A stretch of DNA of 6,211 nt, from assembly GCA_030550695.1 (NCBI GenBank), contig JAUQOX010000172.1:1-6211 (forward strand), read 5' to 3'. This stretch comes from Gemmatimonadota bacterium (lineage in GTDB: Bacteria > Gemmatimonadota > Gemmatimonadetes > Longimicrobiales > Gaopeijiaceae). This document shows, in pieces, positions 1 through 5,132 of this stretch; positions within the stretch are counted from its first letter, which is position 1, and every line of letters starts with the position of its first letter. The notes beneath the pieces are model-generated. The model searched no databases. It was not told the DNA's origin and was given only the letters and a program-made list of their open reading frames with translations. The translations under genes and the position numbers were made by a program.

Positions 1-434
1 AGCACGAACTGGTGGAATTGGCCCGTGCGGAGGACCTGGTGGCCGCCCAGCGGGGGGGCAAGCCTTACAAGTCCCTCATTGTGGTCACGGGAGCCAGCTT
101 GAAGGGGATGGGGGCGGCGGGGGTGTCCATGGCCGACGAGCTGGCCCGGATCAACGCCCTCCTGGCCGAGGCCAAACGGCAAGGCATCTCCATCATCGGA
201 GCCCACGTGGAGGGGATGGCCCGGAGGGCCCAAGGCGCCGCCCCGGGTGACACTTCGGACGAACAGTCCATCGATGCCGTGATGCCCAAGGCCCAGGTCA
301 TGGTGGTCCGGGCCGACGGCAACGAGGACGGACGCTTCACCGCCCTGGCCCAAGCCCATGGCATCCCCCTCATCCTCTTCGAGAAGAACCTGGAGATGGG
401 GGACGTCTTCGGGCGACTGTTCGGCAAGAGATAG
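1..434 (+). CDS. DUF6305-type protein, 5' truncated by window edge
   Basis: The reading frame is open to the left edge (first complete codon at 3) and ends at TAG 432-434, giving 143 visible residues. A GTG at 12 could serve as a start, but only 11 bases precede it and none resembles a ribosome-binding site. Members of this family, as I recall them, carry an N-terminal signal peptide, so the true start probably lies outside the window. The visible part alternates strands and helices in a Rossmann-like way: SLIVVTGAS (residues 24-32) followed by a Gly-rich KGMGAAG turn, IIGAHVEGMARR (64-75), SDEQSIDAVMP (85-95), DGNEDGRFT (105-113) and IPLILFEK (121-128). The GASLKGMGAAG, DEQSIDAV and DGNEDG blocks are why I place it in DUF6305. 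Its function is unknown. It precedes a transporter gene by 91 nt, which hints at an accessory or binding role in transport; that is inference only. Confidence 0.8.
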   Translation, partial: HELVELARAEDLVAAQRGGKPYKSLIVVTGASLKGMGAAGVSMADELARINALLAEAKRQGISIIGAHVEGMARRAQGAAPGDTSDEQSIDAVMPKAQVMVVRADGNEDGRFTALAQAHGIPLILFEKNLEMGDVFGRLFGKR

Positions 435-453
435 GTACCGGGTAGGGGCCCCA

Positions 454-479
454 CTCCCCCCGGCGTGGGCTAGGGGGAG
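454..479 (+). repeat. GC-rich inverted repeat after the DUF6305 gene
   Basis: CTCCCCC (454-460) pairs with GGGGGAG (473-479) across a 12-nt loop. A competing pairing, CCCAC (450-454) with GTGGG (465-469), uses part of the same bases. There is no T-run downstream, so this is not a canonical intrinsic terminator. It could be a weak terminator, an mRNA-stabilising hairpin or a dispersed palindrome. The G-rich arm contains the only Shine-Dalgarno-like string in the gap, but lies about 46 nt ahead of the permease ATG, too far to serve it directly. Confidence 0.4.
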
Positions 480-491
480 GCTTGGCGCCGA

Positions 492-510
492 CAACGATCA
501 ACTTCGTTGA
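492..510 (+). repeat. Short overlapping inverted repeats upstream of permease start
   Basis: CAACGA (492-497) and TCGTTG (504-509) form a perfect inverted repeat with a 6-nt spacer. TCAAC (498-502) and GTTGA (506-510) form a second one with a 3-nt spacer. This AT-richer patch sits 16-34 nt before the ATG at 526 in an otherwise very GC-rich region. That position would suit an operator or a 5'-UTR hairpin, but no known regulator site is recognised and repeats this short can arise by chance. Confidence 0.3.
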
Positions 511-525
511 ACTCTGACCTGGATC

Positions 526-1818
526 ATGAACATGTTCGCCGCGGCCGGCCTGGTGCTGGGGGTCATGGTGGCGGTCTATGCGGTTGCCAAGGCTTTTCGC
601 CTGACCACCGAGCTGGCCATGTTCGCCGCGGCCCTGGGGGGCTCGTTGGCCGGGGGGTTCGGCCTCTCCCCGCGGCACCTGGCCGAGGGGGCCATGACCT
701 ACCTGGACATCAACCTCATCTTCCTCACCGCCACCTTCTTCATGAACCTCCTCAAGGAATCGGGGGGGGTGGCCTTTGCCGTGCGAAAGATCCTGGAGCG
801 GTTCCACGGGAACCGCTTCCTTCTTTTGGTGCTGTTGACCGGGCTCCTCCTCCTTCCGGGGGCCCTCACCGGGGCAGGGAGCGTCACCGTCCTGATCACG
901 GGCGGGATGGTGGCCGTGGTCCTTCAGGCCATGGGAGTGAGCCCCCTCCGGACCGCTGCCACCGTGTTCCTGGTGGCAGGGCTCTCGGCGGCGGCGCCTC
1001 CGGTGAGCCTCTGGGCCATGATGACGGCGGCGGGGGTGAACATGCCCTATGTGGGGTTCTTCTGGCCGCTTCTCCTGCCCTGCCTGCTCCTTTCTCTGCT
1101 CACCGTCTTCCTTTTGGCCGGAAAAGGAGAGGGGGCGTCCCTCGAGGAGGCTCTGGGGAGACTGCCCGAGGCCCCGACCCGCATGAACGGGTGGAGGCTT
1201 CTCGTCCCCTTCGGAGTCTTCGGGCTGCTGGTCTTCATCGGGCGACGGTGGCCCCATGAGACGCCGGTGCTGGGGCTTCCCCTCATGTTTGCCGCAGCGG
1301 CCGGTGCTGTGGTCCTTCTCTCCCCGGTGCGCCTGGAGGTTCTGCGCATTGCCCGGGAGACGGTGCAGCAGTTGCTTCCCCTCCTGGGGACGCTCACCTG
1401 CGTGGGGGTCCTGGTGCAGATCATGACCCTCACGGGGGTTCGGGGACTGTTGGCGGTCACCGTGGTGACCCTTCCGGTGGCTCTGGTGTTCGCCTCGTTG
1501 TTCCTCGTGCTTCCCCTTTCCGAGGCCGTCCTCATGTGGGGGGCGGCGCCCGTGTTGGGGGTTCCCCTGGTGCTGCTGTTCAACACCATCGGCCTCGATC
1601 CCATCGTGGCCCTGGCGGGGATGAGCGTCATCTGGCCTCTGGGCGACGCCCTTCCCCCCACGGCCATCATCGGACGCCTTACCGTGCAGGTCGTGGGCTA
1701 TCGGGACGGGTACGGGCGCTTCCTCAAGGCCTGCGCCTTGCCTGCCGTCATTATCATGGCGGTGGGAAGCGCCATGGTGATCTTCGCTTCGCAGCTATCC
1801 TTCCTTACCGGAATCTGA
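526..1818 (+). CDS. TRAP large-permease-like transporter (IT superfamily)
   Basis: This 430-residue, very hydrophobic inner-membrane protein has roughly 11-13 membrane segments, beginning at residues 4-22 and ending at about 403-423. The two halves are separated by a hydrophilic stretch at about 199-222. The N-terminal half has LLLLPGALTGAGSVTVL (107-123) and AAAPPVSLWAMM (155-166). The C-terminal half has PLLGTLTCVGVL (285-296) and PLGDALPPTAIIGRLT (371-386). Paired segments with a double proline are typical of TRAP DctM subunits and related ion-coupled (IT superfamily) carriers, which import organic acids. The substrate is not deducible; neighbouring hydrolases suggest an amino-acid or acyl product. 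ATG 526 is chosen because an in-frame TGA lies at 508-510. No good Shine-Dalgarno is seen, and ATG 532 is an alternative. The next gene follows after 13 nt. No TRAP solute-binding gene is visible. It could instead belong to another IT family. Confidence 0.75.
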   Translation: MNMFAAAGLVLGVMVAVYAVAKAFRLTTELAMFAAALGGSLAGGFGLSPRHLAEGAMTYLDINLIFLTATFFMNLLKESGGVAFAVRKILERFHGNRFLLLVLLTGLLLLPGALTGAGSVTVLITGGMVAVVLQAMGVSPLRTAATVFLVAGLSAAAPPVSLWAMMTAAGVNMPYVGFFWPLLLPCLLLSLLTVFLLAGKGEGASLEEALGRLPEAPTRMNGWRLLVPFGVFGLLVFIGRRWPHETPVLGLPLMFAAAAGAVVLLSPVRLEVLRIARETVQQLLPLLGTLTCVGVLVQIMTLTGVRGLLAVTVVTLPVALVFASLFLVLPLSEAVLMWGAAPVLGVPLVLLFNTIGLDPIVALAGMSVIWPLGDALPPTAIIGRLTVQVVGYRDGYGRFLKACALPAVIIMAVGSAMVIFASQLSFLTGI

Positions 1819-1820
1819 GC

Positions 1821-1831
1821 GGAGGACGGAC
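1821..1831 (+). promoter_or_regulatory. Ribosome-binding site of the 54-aa membrane protein
   Basis: GGAGG (1821-1825) lies 6 nt before ATG 1832, directly after the permease stop codon (1816-1818). It is among the best Shine-Dalgarno sites in the window and is the main support for treating the following short frame as a real gene. Confidence 0.75.
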
Positions 1832-1996
1832 ATGGTTCTGTTCCAGGGCGTGATCACCTTCTTGTACTACCTGCTGGTAGCCTGTGCAGCGGGCCTCATG
1901 CTCTGGAATCTTCTCCGGAGCCGGAGGTGGGAGGAGGAGGTCCTCTACCTTCTCGTGGTCCTGCCGTTCCTGCTGCGGCTATTCCGGCTGAAATGA
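1832..1996 (+). CDS. Small two-helix membrane protein, 54 aa
   Basis: ATG 1832 to TGA 1994-1996 encodes 54 residues. Residues 4-28 form one hydrophobic helix (GVITFLYYLLVACAAGLMLW lies within it). A charged loop RSRRWEEE follows (29-36), then a second hydrophobic segment VLYLLVVLPFLLRLF (37-51), ending RLK. It has a strong ribosome-binding site and sits 13 nt after the permease and 10 nt before the M14-like gene, so it is very likely cotranslated with both. I do not recognise the family. By position it could be a reduced counterpart of the TRAP small subunit DctQ, which normally has about four helices and is about three times longer, or a regulatory microprotein of the carrier. The charged loop fits a helical hairpin. 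Codon use resembles its neighbours, with G or C favoured at third positions. Function is unproven; that it is a gene is fairly secure. Confidence 0.72.
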   Translation: MVLFQGVITFLYYLLVACAAGLMLWNLLRSRRWEEEVLYLLVVLPFLLRLFRLK

Positions 1997-2006
1997 GGGC
2001 GAGGAG

Positions 2007-3218
2007 ATGGACCTGCCCAGTGGGAGCGATGGGGCGATGACCCGTGGCGGAGGCGGAGATCGGGTGGCGGCCCTGCGGAAGACGGTCCTTGCCACCCTCG
2101 GGGCGGTGCTCCTGGCCACTTCGGGTTGGAGTTTCTACCAAAGCCGGCGCTTGCCCGAGCCGGTGGTCCTGGGGCCGGGTGTGACCCGGGTCCGGACGCT
2201 GGGGGAGTATTTCGCCGGGGTGAGGGGCACCGTCAACGATTGCCGACTGTACTTTCTGGAGGGGGAAGAGCCCGGCGGCACCGTGCTGGTGTTGGGGGGG
2301 ACCCATCCCGAGGAGCCCGCCGGCCGCCTGGCCGCCTGGCTGTTGGTGGAGAACGGGCGGATGGCGGCCGGTCGGCTCATCGTGGTCCTCTCCGCCAACC
2401 GGAGCGCCACCACCGTCACCCGATTGGGTGGAGCTTACCCGCCGGACTTTTCCATCCCCACGCCTTGGGGAGAGCGGACGTTCCGTATGGGAGACCGTTG
2501 GTCCAACCCCCTGGATCAATGGCCCGACCCGGAGGTCTACATCCATTACCCCAGTCGCCAGAATCTGGCCTACGTGGACATCCGTAACCTGAACCGGACC
2601 TGGCCGGGGCGGCCCAACGGCACCCTGACGGAGCGGACGACCTATGCCTTCATGGAGCTGATCCGCAAAGAGGGGGTGGATCTGGTCCTGGATCTTCACG
2701 AGGCGGAGCTGCAGTACCCCGTCATCAGCACCATTGTGGCCCACGAGAAGGGGCGGGAACTGGCGGCCTTCGTCTCCATGCTGCTGACCGACACCGAGTT
2801 CAAGATGGGGATGGAATACTCCCCCAAGACCCTCCATGGGCTTTCCCACCGGGAAATCGGTGACCACTCCCAGGCCATCCCCCTTTTGTTCGAAGCCCCC
2901 GAACCGTTCCTGGATGCCACCCGGGGGAGAACCACCCGGGAAGCCCTTCTTACCGGTAAGGACGAGTTCGTGAAAAGGGCGGGCCAAGCGGGCCTTTTGT
3001 TCGAGACCATGGACGACAACGGTTGGCCCATCGACGTAAGGGTGGGACGCCACACCTCGGCGGTGCTGGTAACCTTGGAGGTGTGGACCGATTTCTACCC
3101 CGATCGCCCCCTCCGCCTCGAGGGGGTGCCCCGCTATGCGGATGTGGTGGCCCTGGGCACGGGGCATTGGTTGCAGAATCCGGCTTCGGCCCCCCCAGGC
3201 CGGGTGGTGGTGGAATGA
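2007..3218 (+). CDS. Exported M14-like amidohydrolase, AstE/AspA type
   Basis: This 403-residue protein matches the zinc-dependent succinylglutamate desuccinylase/aspartoacylase group, which removes acyl groups from N-acyl amino acids or cleaves related amides. Visible motifs are GGTHPEEPAG (97-106), with zinc ligands H100 and E103; RNLNRTWPG (193-201), with the substrate-binding N196/R197 pair; VLDLHEAE (227-234), with third zinc ligand H231; and PLLFEAPEP (292-300), with E296 as candidate catalytic glutamate. The H231-to-E296 spacing of 65 is close to the 62 of human aspartoacylase (H116/E178). Residues 24-42 are hydrophobic after an Arg/Lys-containing stretch, suggesting a signal peptide or membrane anchor and so an extracytoplasmic enzyme, whereas classical family members are cytosolic. 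Residues 143-190 look like extra sequence. ATG 2007 has GAGGG 7 nt upstream; ATG 2037 (Met11) is a plausible alternative with GGGAG 10 nt upstream. The substrate is unknown. Confidence 0.82.
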   Translation: MDLPSGSDGAMTRGGGGDRVAALRKTVLATLGAVLLATSGWSFYQSRRLPEPVVLGPGVTRVRTLGEYFAGVRGTVNDCRLYFLEGEEPGGTVLVLGGTHPEEPAGRLAAWLLVENGRMAAGRLIVVLSANRSATTVTRLGGAYPPDFSIPTPWGERTFRMGDRWSNPLDQWPDPEVYIHYPSRQNLAYVDIRNLNRTWPGRPNGTLTERTTYAFMELIRKEGVDLVLDLHEAELQYPVISTIVAHEKGRELAAFVSMLLTDTEFKMGMEYSPKTLHGLSHREIGDHSQAIPLLFEAPEPFLDATRGRTTREALLTGKDEFVKRAGQAGLLFETMDDNGWPIDVRVGRHTSAVLVTLEVWTDFYPDRPLRLEGVPRYADVVALGTGHWLQNPASAPPGRVVVE

Positions 3219-3328
3219 TTCGGCCCGACGGGAGAAGGATGGAGGGTGGCCCGGGGCCGGAGGGGCCTTGGCAAGGAAGAGAAACCCCACGCAAGGGAAT
3301 CCCCCAACAAGGAGGAATGGACCCGTGA
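3215..3328 (+). other. Doubtful 37-codon frame bridging M14-like and C69 genes
   Basis: An ATG at 3215 overlaps the M14-like stop (ATGA), and the frame ends at TGA 3326-3328, which overlaps the C69 start (GTGA). It would encode 37 residues rich in Gly, Pro, Arg and Gln, with no predicted fold or membrane segment. Upstream there is only a GGTGGTGG run, not a good Shine-Dalgarno. Open frames of this size are common by chance in GC-rich DNA, so I do not call it a gene. The 4-nt overlap at both ends could allow ribosomes to pass from one gene to the next. The rest of the 106-nt gap holds GGCCC/GGGCC (3248-3252 with 3263-3267) and the C69 ribosome-binding site, and no recognisable promoter. Confidence 0.2.
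3311..3324 (+). promoter_or_regulatory. Ribosome-binding site fixing the GTG start of the C69 gene
   Basis: GGAGG (3311-3315) lies 9 nt before GTG 3325. It decides the start: the frame is open further upstream to an ATG at 3136 inside the M14-like gene, but only the GTG is followed at once by a proper signal peptide. Confidence 0.75.
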
Positions 3329-5046
3329 AACGCATTCTCGCCATCGGCGGCAAGAGGGGATGGCTCCTGGCCCTCCTCCTCGGCTTTCCCGCCCAACCGG
3401 TCTGGGCCCAGTGGGAGCAGGTCCTCCCCAAAGGGCCCGTGGGAGCCCCCGTCGCTCGTGCGGATCACCTGTGCACCGGCGAGCCGGGGGATCCCGACTG
3501 CGGCTGCGACCCCCAGACCATGGACTGCGGCTGCACCAGCATCATGGTGAGCAAAGGGGCCTCCACCGACGGGTCGGTGATGACGGCCCACTCCTGCGAC
3601 GGAAACTACCGCACCTGGCTCCGGATCGAGCCGGCTCGGGAATACCCGCCTGGTACCCGCAAGCCCATCTATTGGGGGCTCCTCCATACGGAAACCCCCG
3701 ACGACATGAGGCGGGTGACCCTCAAGGGAACGATCCCGGAAGCTCCCCGAACCTACCGGTATTTCAACGTGGCCTACCCGGCCATGAACGAGAAGGGCCT
3801 GGCCATCGGCGAGACCACCATCGGGGGGCGGCGGGAACTGCAGAACGATGAGGGGCTGTTCCTCATCGAGAACCTTCAGGCCATCGTGCTGGAGCGGACT
3901 TCCACGGCCCGGGAGGCCATCAGGCTCATCGGGGAGCTGGTGAAGGAGTACGGCTACGGCGACAGCGGGGAGTGCCTCACCTTCGCCGACGGCAAGGAGG
4001 TATGGCATTTCGAGATCTTCGGGGCCGGGCCCTTCCAGAAGGGGGCCGTGTGGGCGGCGGTGCGGATCCCCGACGGCCATGTGGGGGTGAGCGCCAACAT
4101 CCCCCGCATCAGCACCTTGAACCTGGAGGATCCCGATCACTACATGGCCAGCGAGAACGTCTTCTCCCTGGCGGAAGAGATGGGGTGGTGGGATCCCAAG
4201 AGCGGCAAGCCCTTCCGGTTCTGGGAGGCTTACAGCGGCCGGAAGCCGTACAGCATCCGGGAGTTCTACATTCTGTCCAAGCTGGCCCCGTCGCTGAACC
4301 TCTCCATGGACATGGAGGAACTCCCCTTCAGCGTGAAGCCCGATCGGAAGGTTTCCATCCAAGACGTCCTGGCGTTCTACCGGGAGACCTACGAAGGGAC
4401 GGAATGGGATGCCGGCAAGAACCTCTTGGTGCCGAACCCCGACGCCCGGCGGGACCCCAACGCCCCGGCCCAGGTCAAGAGCCCCATGGTGAACAACTGG
4501 AACCTGGGAAGGGACATGGGCACCCTCTTGAACGCCTTGAAGCCCGGTGTGGTGGAACCTTTCCGCACCATCGCCGTGCAGCAGTGCTCCTATTCCCAGG
4601 TGATCCAGGTGCGGGACTGGCTGCCGCCGGAAATCGGCACGGTGGCCTATTTCTCCTTCGACAACCCCGGCCAGAGCCCGAGGATCCCTATCTACGCGGG
4701 GACTCTGGAGCTTCCCAAGAGCTTCGAGGTGGACTGTCAGCATTCCTACCGGGAGGACTCGGCCTGCTGGTGGTTCCGCCGGACGAATCGCCTGTCCCAG
4801 ATCAAATGGGGGTGGGCCCGGCAATACCTGGAGCCGGCGGTGATGGCCTTCGAGGAGCAGATGTTCCTGGAACAGCCCGTCATCGAGGCCAAGGCCCTGG
4901 AACTCATGAAGGCGGAGGGCGGGCCGAACCCCCTGAAGTTCCGTGAGTTCCTGACCCGCTACACGAACAACTGGGCGGGGGCCACCATGCAGAAGTGGTG
5001 GGAGCTGGGGGACTTCTTCTGGGCCTACTACGCCCGGGGGTGGTGA
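3325..5046 (+). CDS. Secreted C69-family dipeptidase
   Basis: This is a 573-residue protein of the C69 (PepD-like) Ntn-hydrolase family, cysteine peptidases that cleave dipeptides. It starts with a signal peptide: KR residues, the hydrophobic core WLLALLLGF (13-21) and a probable cut after PVWA (25-28), so it should act outside the cytoplasmic membrane. The family motif follows: GCTSIMVSKGASTDGSVMTA (69-88) with C70 as the presumed nucleophile, then HSCDGNYRTW (89-98). NEKGLAIGETTIGGR (155-169) is another family hallmark. The C-terminus has YTNNW and a Trp/Tyr-rich end. Between the signal-peptide cut and C70 lies a 41-residue stretch with C50, C59, C61 and C68; in this family the nucleophile is normally exposed as an N-terminal Cys by processing, so this may be a propeptide. 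The gene follows the M14-like gene by 106 nt and is probably in the same transcript. Dipeptidase assignment is strong; its substrate preference is unknown. Confidence 0.9.
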   Translation: MKRILAIGGKRGWLLALLLGFPAQPVWAQWEQVLPKGPVGAPVARADHLCTGEPGDPDCGCDPQTMDCGCTSIMVSKGASTDGSVMTAHSCDGNYRTWLRIEPAREYPPGTRKPIYWGLLHTETPDDMRRVTLKGTIPEAPRTYRYFNVAYPAMNEKGLAIGETTIGGRRELQNDEGLFLIENLQAIVLERTSTAREAIRLIGELVKEYGYGDSGECLTFADGKEVWHFEIFGAGPFQKGAVWAAVRIPDGHVGVSANIPRISTLNLEDPDHYMASENVFSLAEEMGWWDPKSGKPFRFWEAYSGRKPYSIREFYILSKLAPSLNLSMDMEELPFSVKPDRKVSIQDVLAFYRETYEGTEWDAGKNLLVPNPDARRDPNAPAQVKSPMVNNWNLGRDMGTLLNALKPGVVEPFRTIAVQQCSYSQVIQVRDWLPPEIGTVAYFSFDNPGQSPRIPIYAGTLELPKSFEVDCQHSYREDSACWWFRRTNRLSQIKWGWARQYLEPAVMAFEEQMFLEQPVIEAKALELMKAEGGPNPLKFREFLTRYTNNWAGATMQKWWELGDFFWAYYARGW

Positions 5047-5084
5047 GAAGGCCCGGAGGCTACACCGAGGGATGGGGTGACGGG

Positions 5085-5128
5085 TTCCTGGGCGGCGCCG
5101 GGCCGGCGCGCGGCCCAGGCCCCAGGAA
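5085..5128. terminator. GC-rich hairpin between convergent genes, possible bidirectional terminator
   Basis: TTCCTGGG (5085-5092) is the exact inverse of CCCAGGAA (5121-5128). A nested stem GCGCC (5095-5099) with GGCGC (5105-5109) closes a 5-nt loop. Alternatively CCTGGGC (5087-5093) pairs with GCCCAGG (5113-5119) around the same inner stem with only a small internal loop. It lies in the 86-nt gap between the converging C69 and APC genes, where a shared terminator is expected. Neither side has a T-run, so it is not a textbook intrinsic terminator. Confidence 0.45.
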
Positions 5129-5132
5129 AGGC

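Noticed and set aside
12..14. GTG at 12 as the true start of the DUF6305 gene
   Set aside because: The frame is open to the window edge, no ribosome-binding site is seen in the 11 bases upstream, and an N-terminal signal peptide is expected.
482..517. Possible 11-codon leader peptide starting at TTG 482
   Set aside because: The G-rich string is almost adjacent to the TTG, the codons are not enriched for any amino acid, and short frames like this are common by chance.
370..1257. Long minus-strand open frame (295 codons) opposite the permease
   Set aside because: Its product is a His/Gly/Pro/Arg-rich low-complexity string with no domain, and it is antisense to a clear membrane-protein gene. 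It is a by-product of G/C-rich third positions.
3266..3276. CCTTG-G-CAAGG near-palindrome in the gap before the C69 gene
   Set aside because: A one-base centre cannot form an RNA hairpin loop, and no known operator of this sequence comes to mind.
3136..3324. N-terminal extension of the C69 frame to an ATG at 3136
   Set aside because: It would overlap the M14-like gene by over 80 nt and put the signal peptide 63 residues into the protein. GTG 3325 has a good ribosome-binding site and gives a normal secretion signal.
1896..3431. Minus-strand open frame of 511 codons opposite the M14-like gene
   Set aside because: The plus strand carries complete zinc-enzyme motifs in order. The antisense product is Gly/Pro/His-rich and spans several plus-strand genes.
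2950..4824. Minus-strand open frame of 624 codons opposite the C69 gene
   Set aside because: It is the longest antisense frame, but the product is low-complexity with no recognisable fold, and the plus strand encodes a clear C69 dipeptidase.
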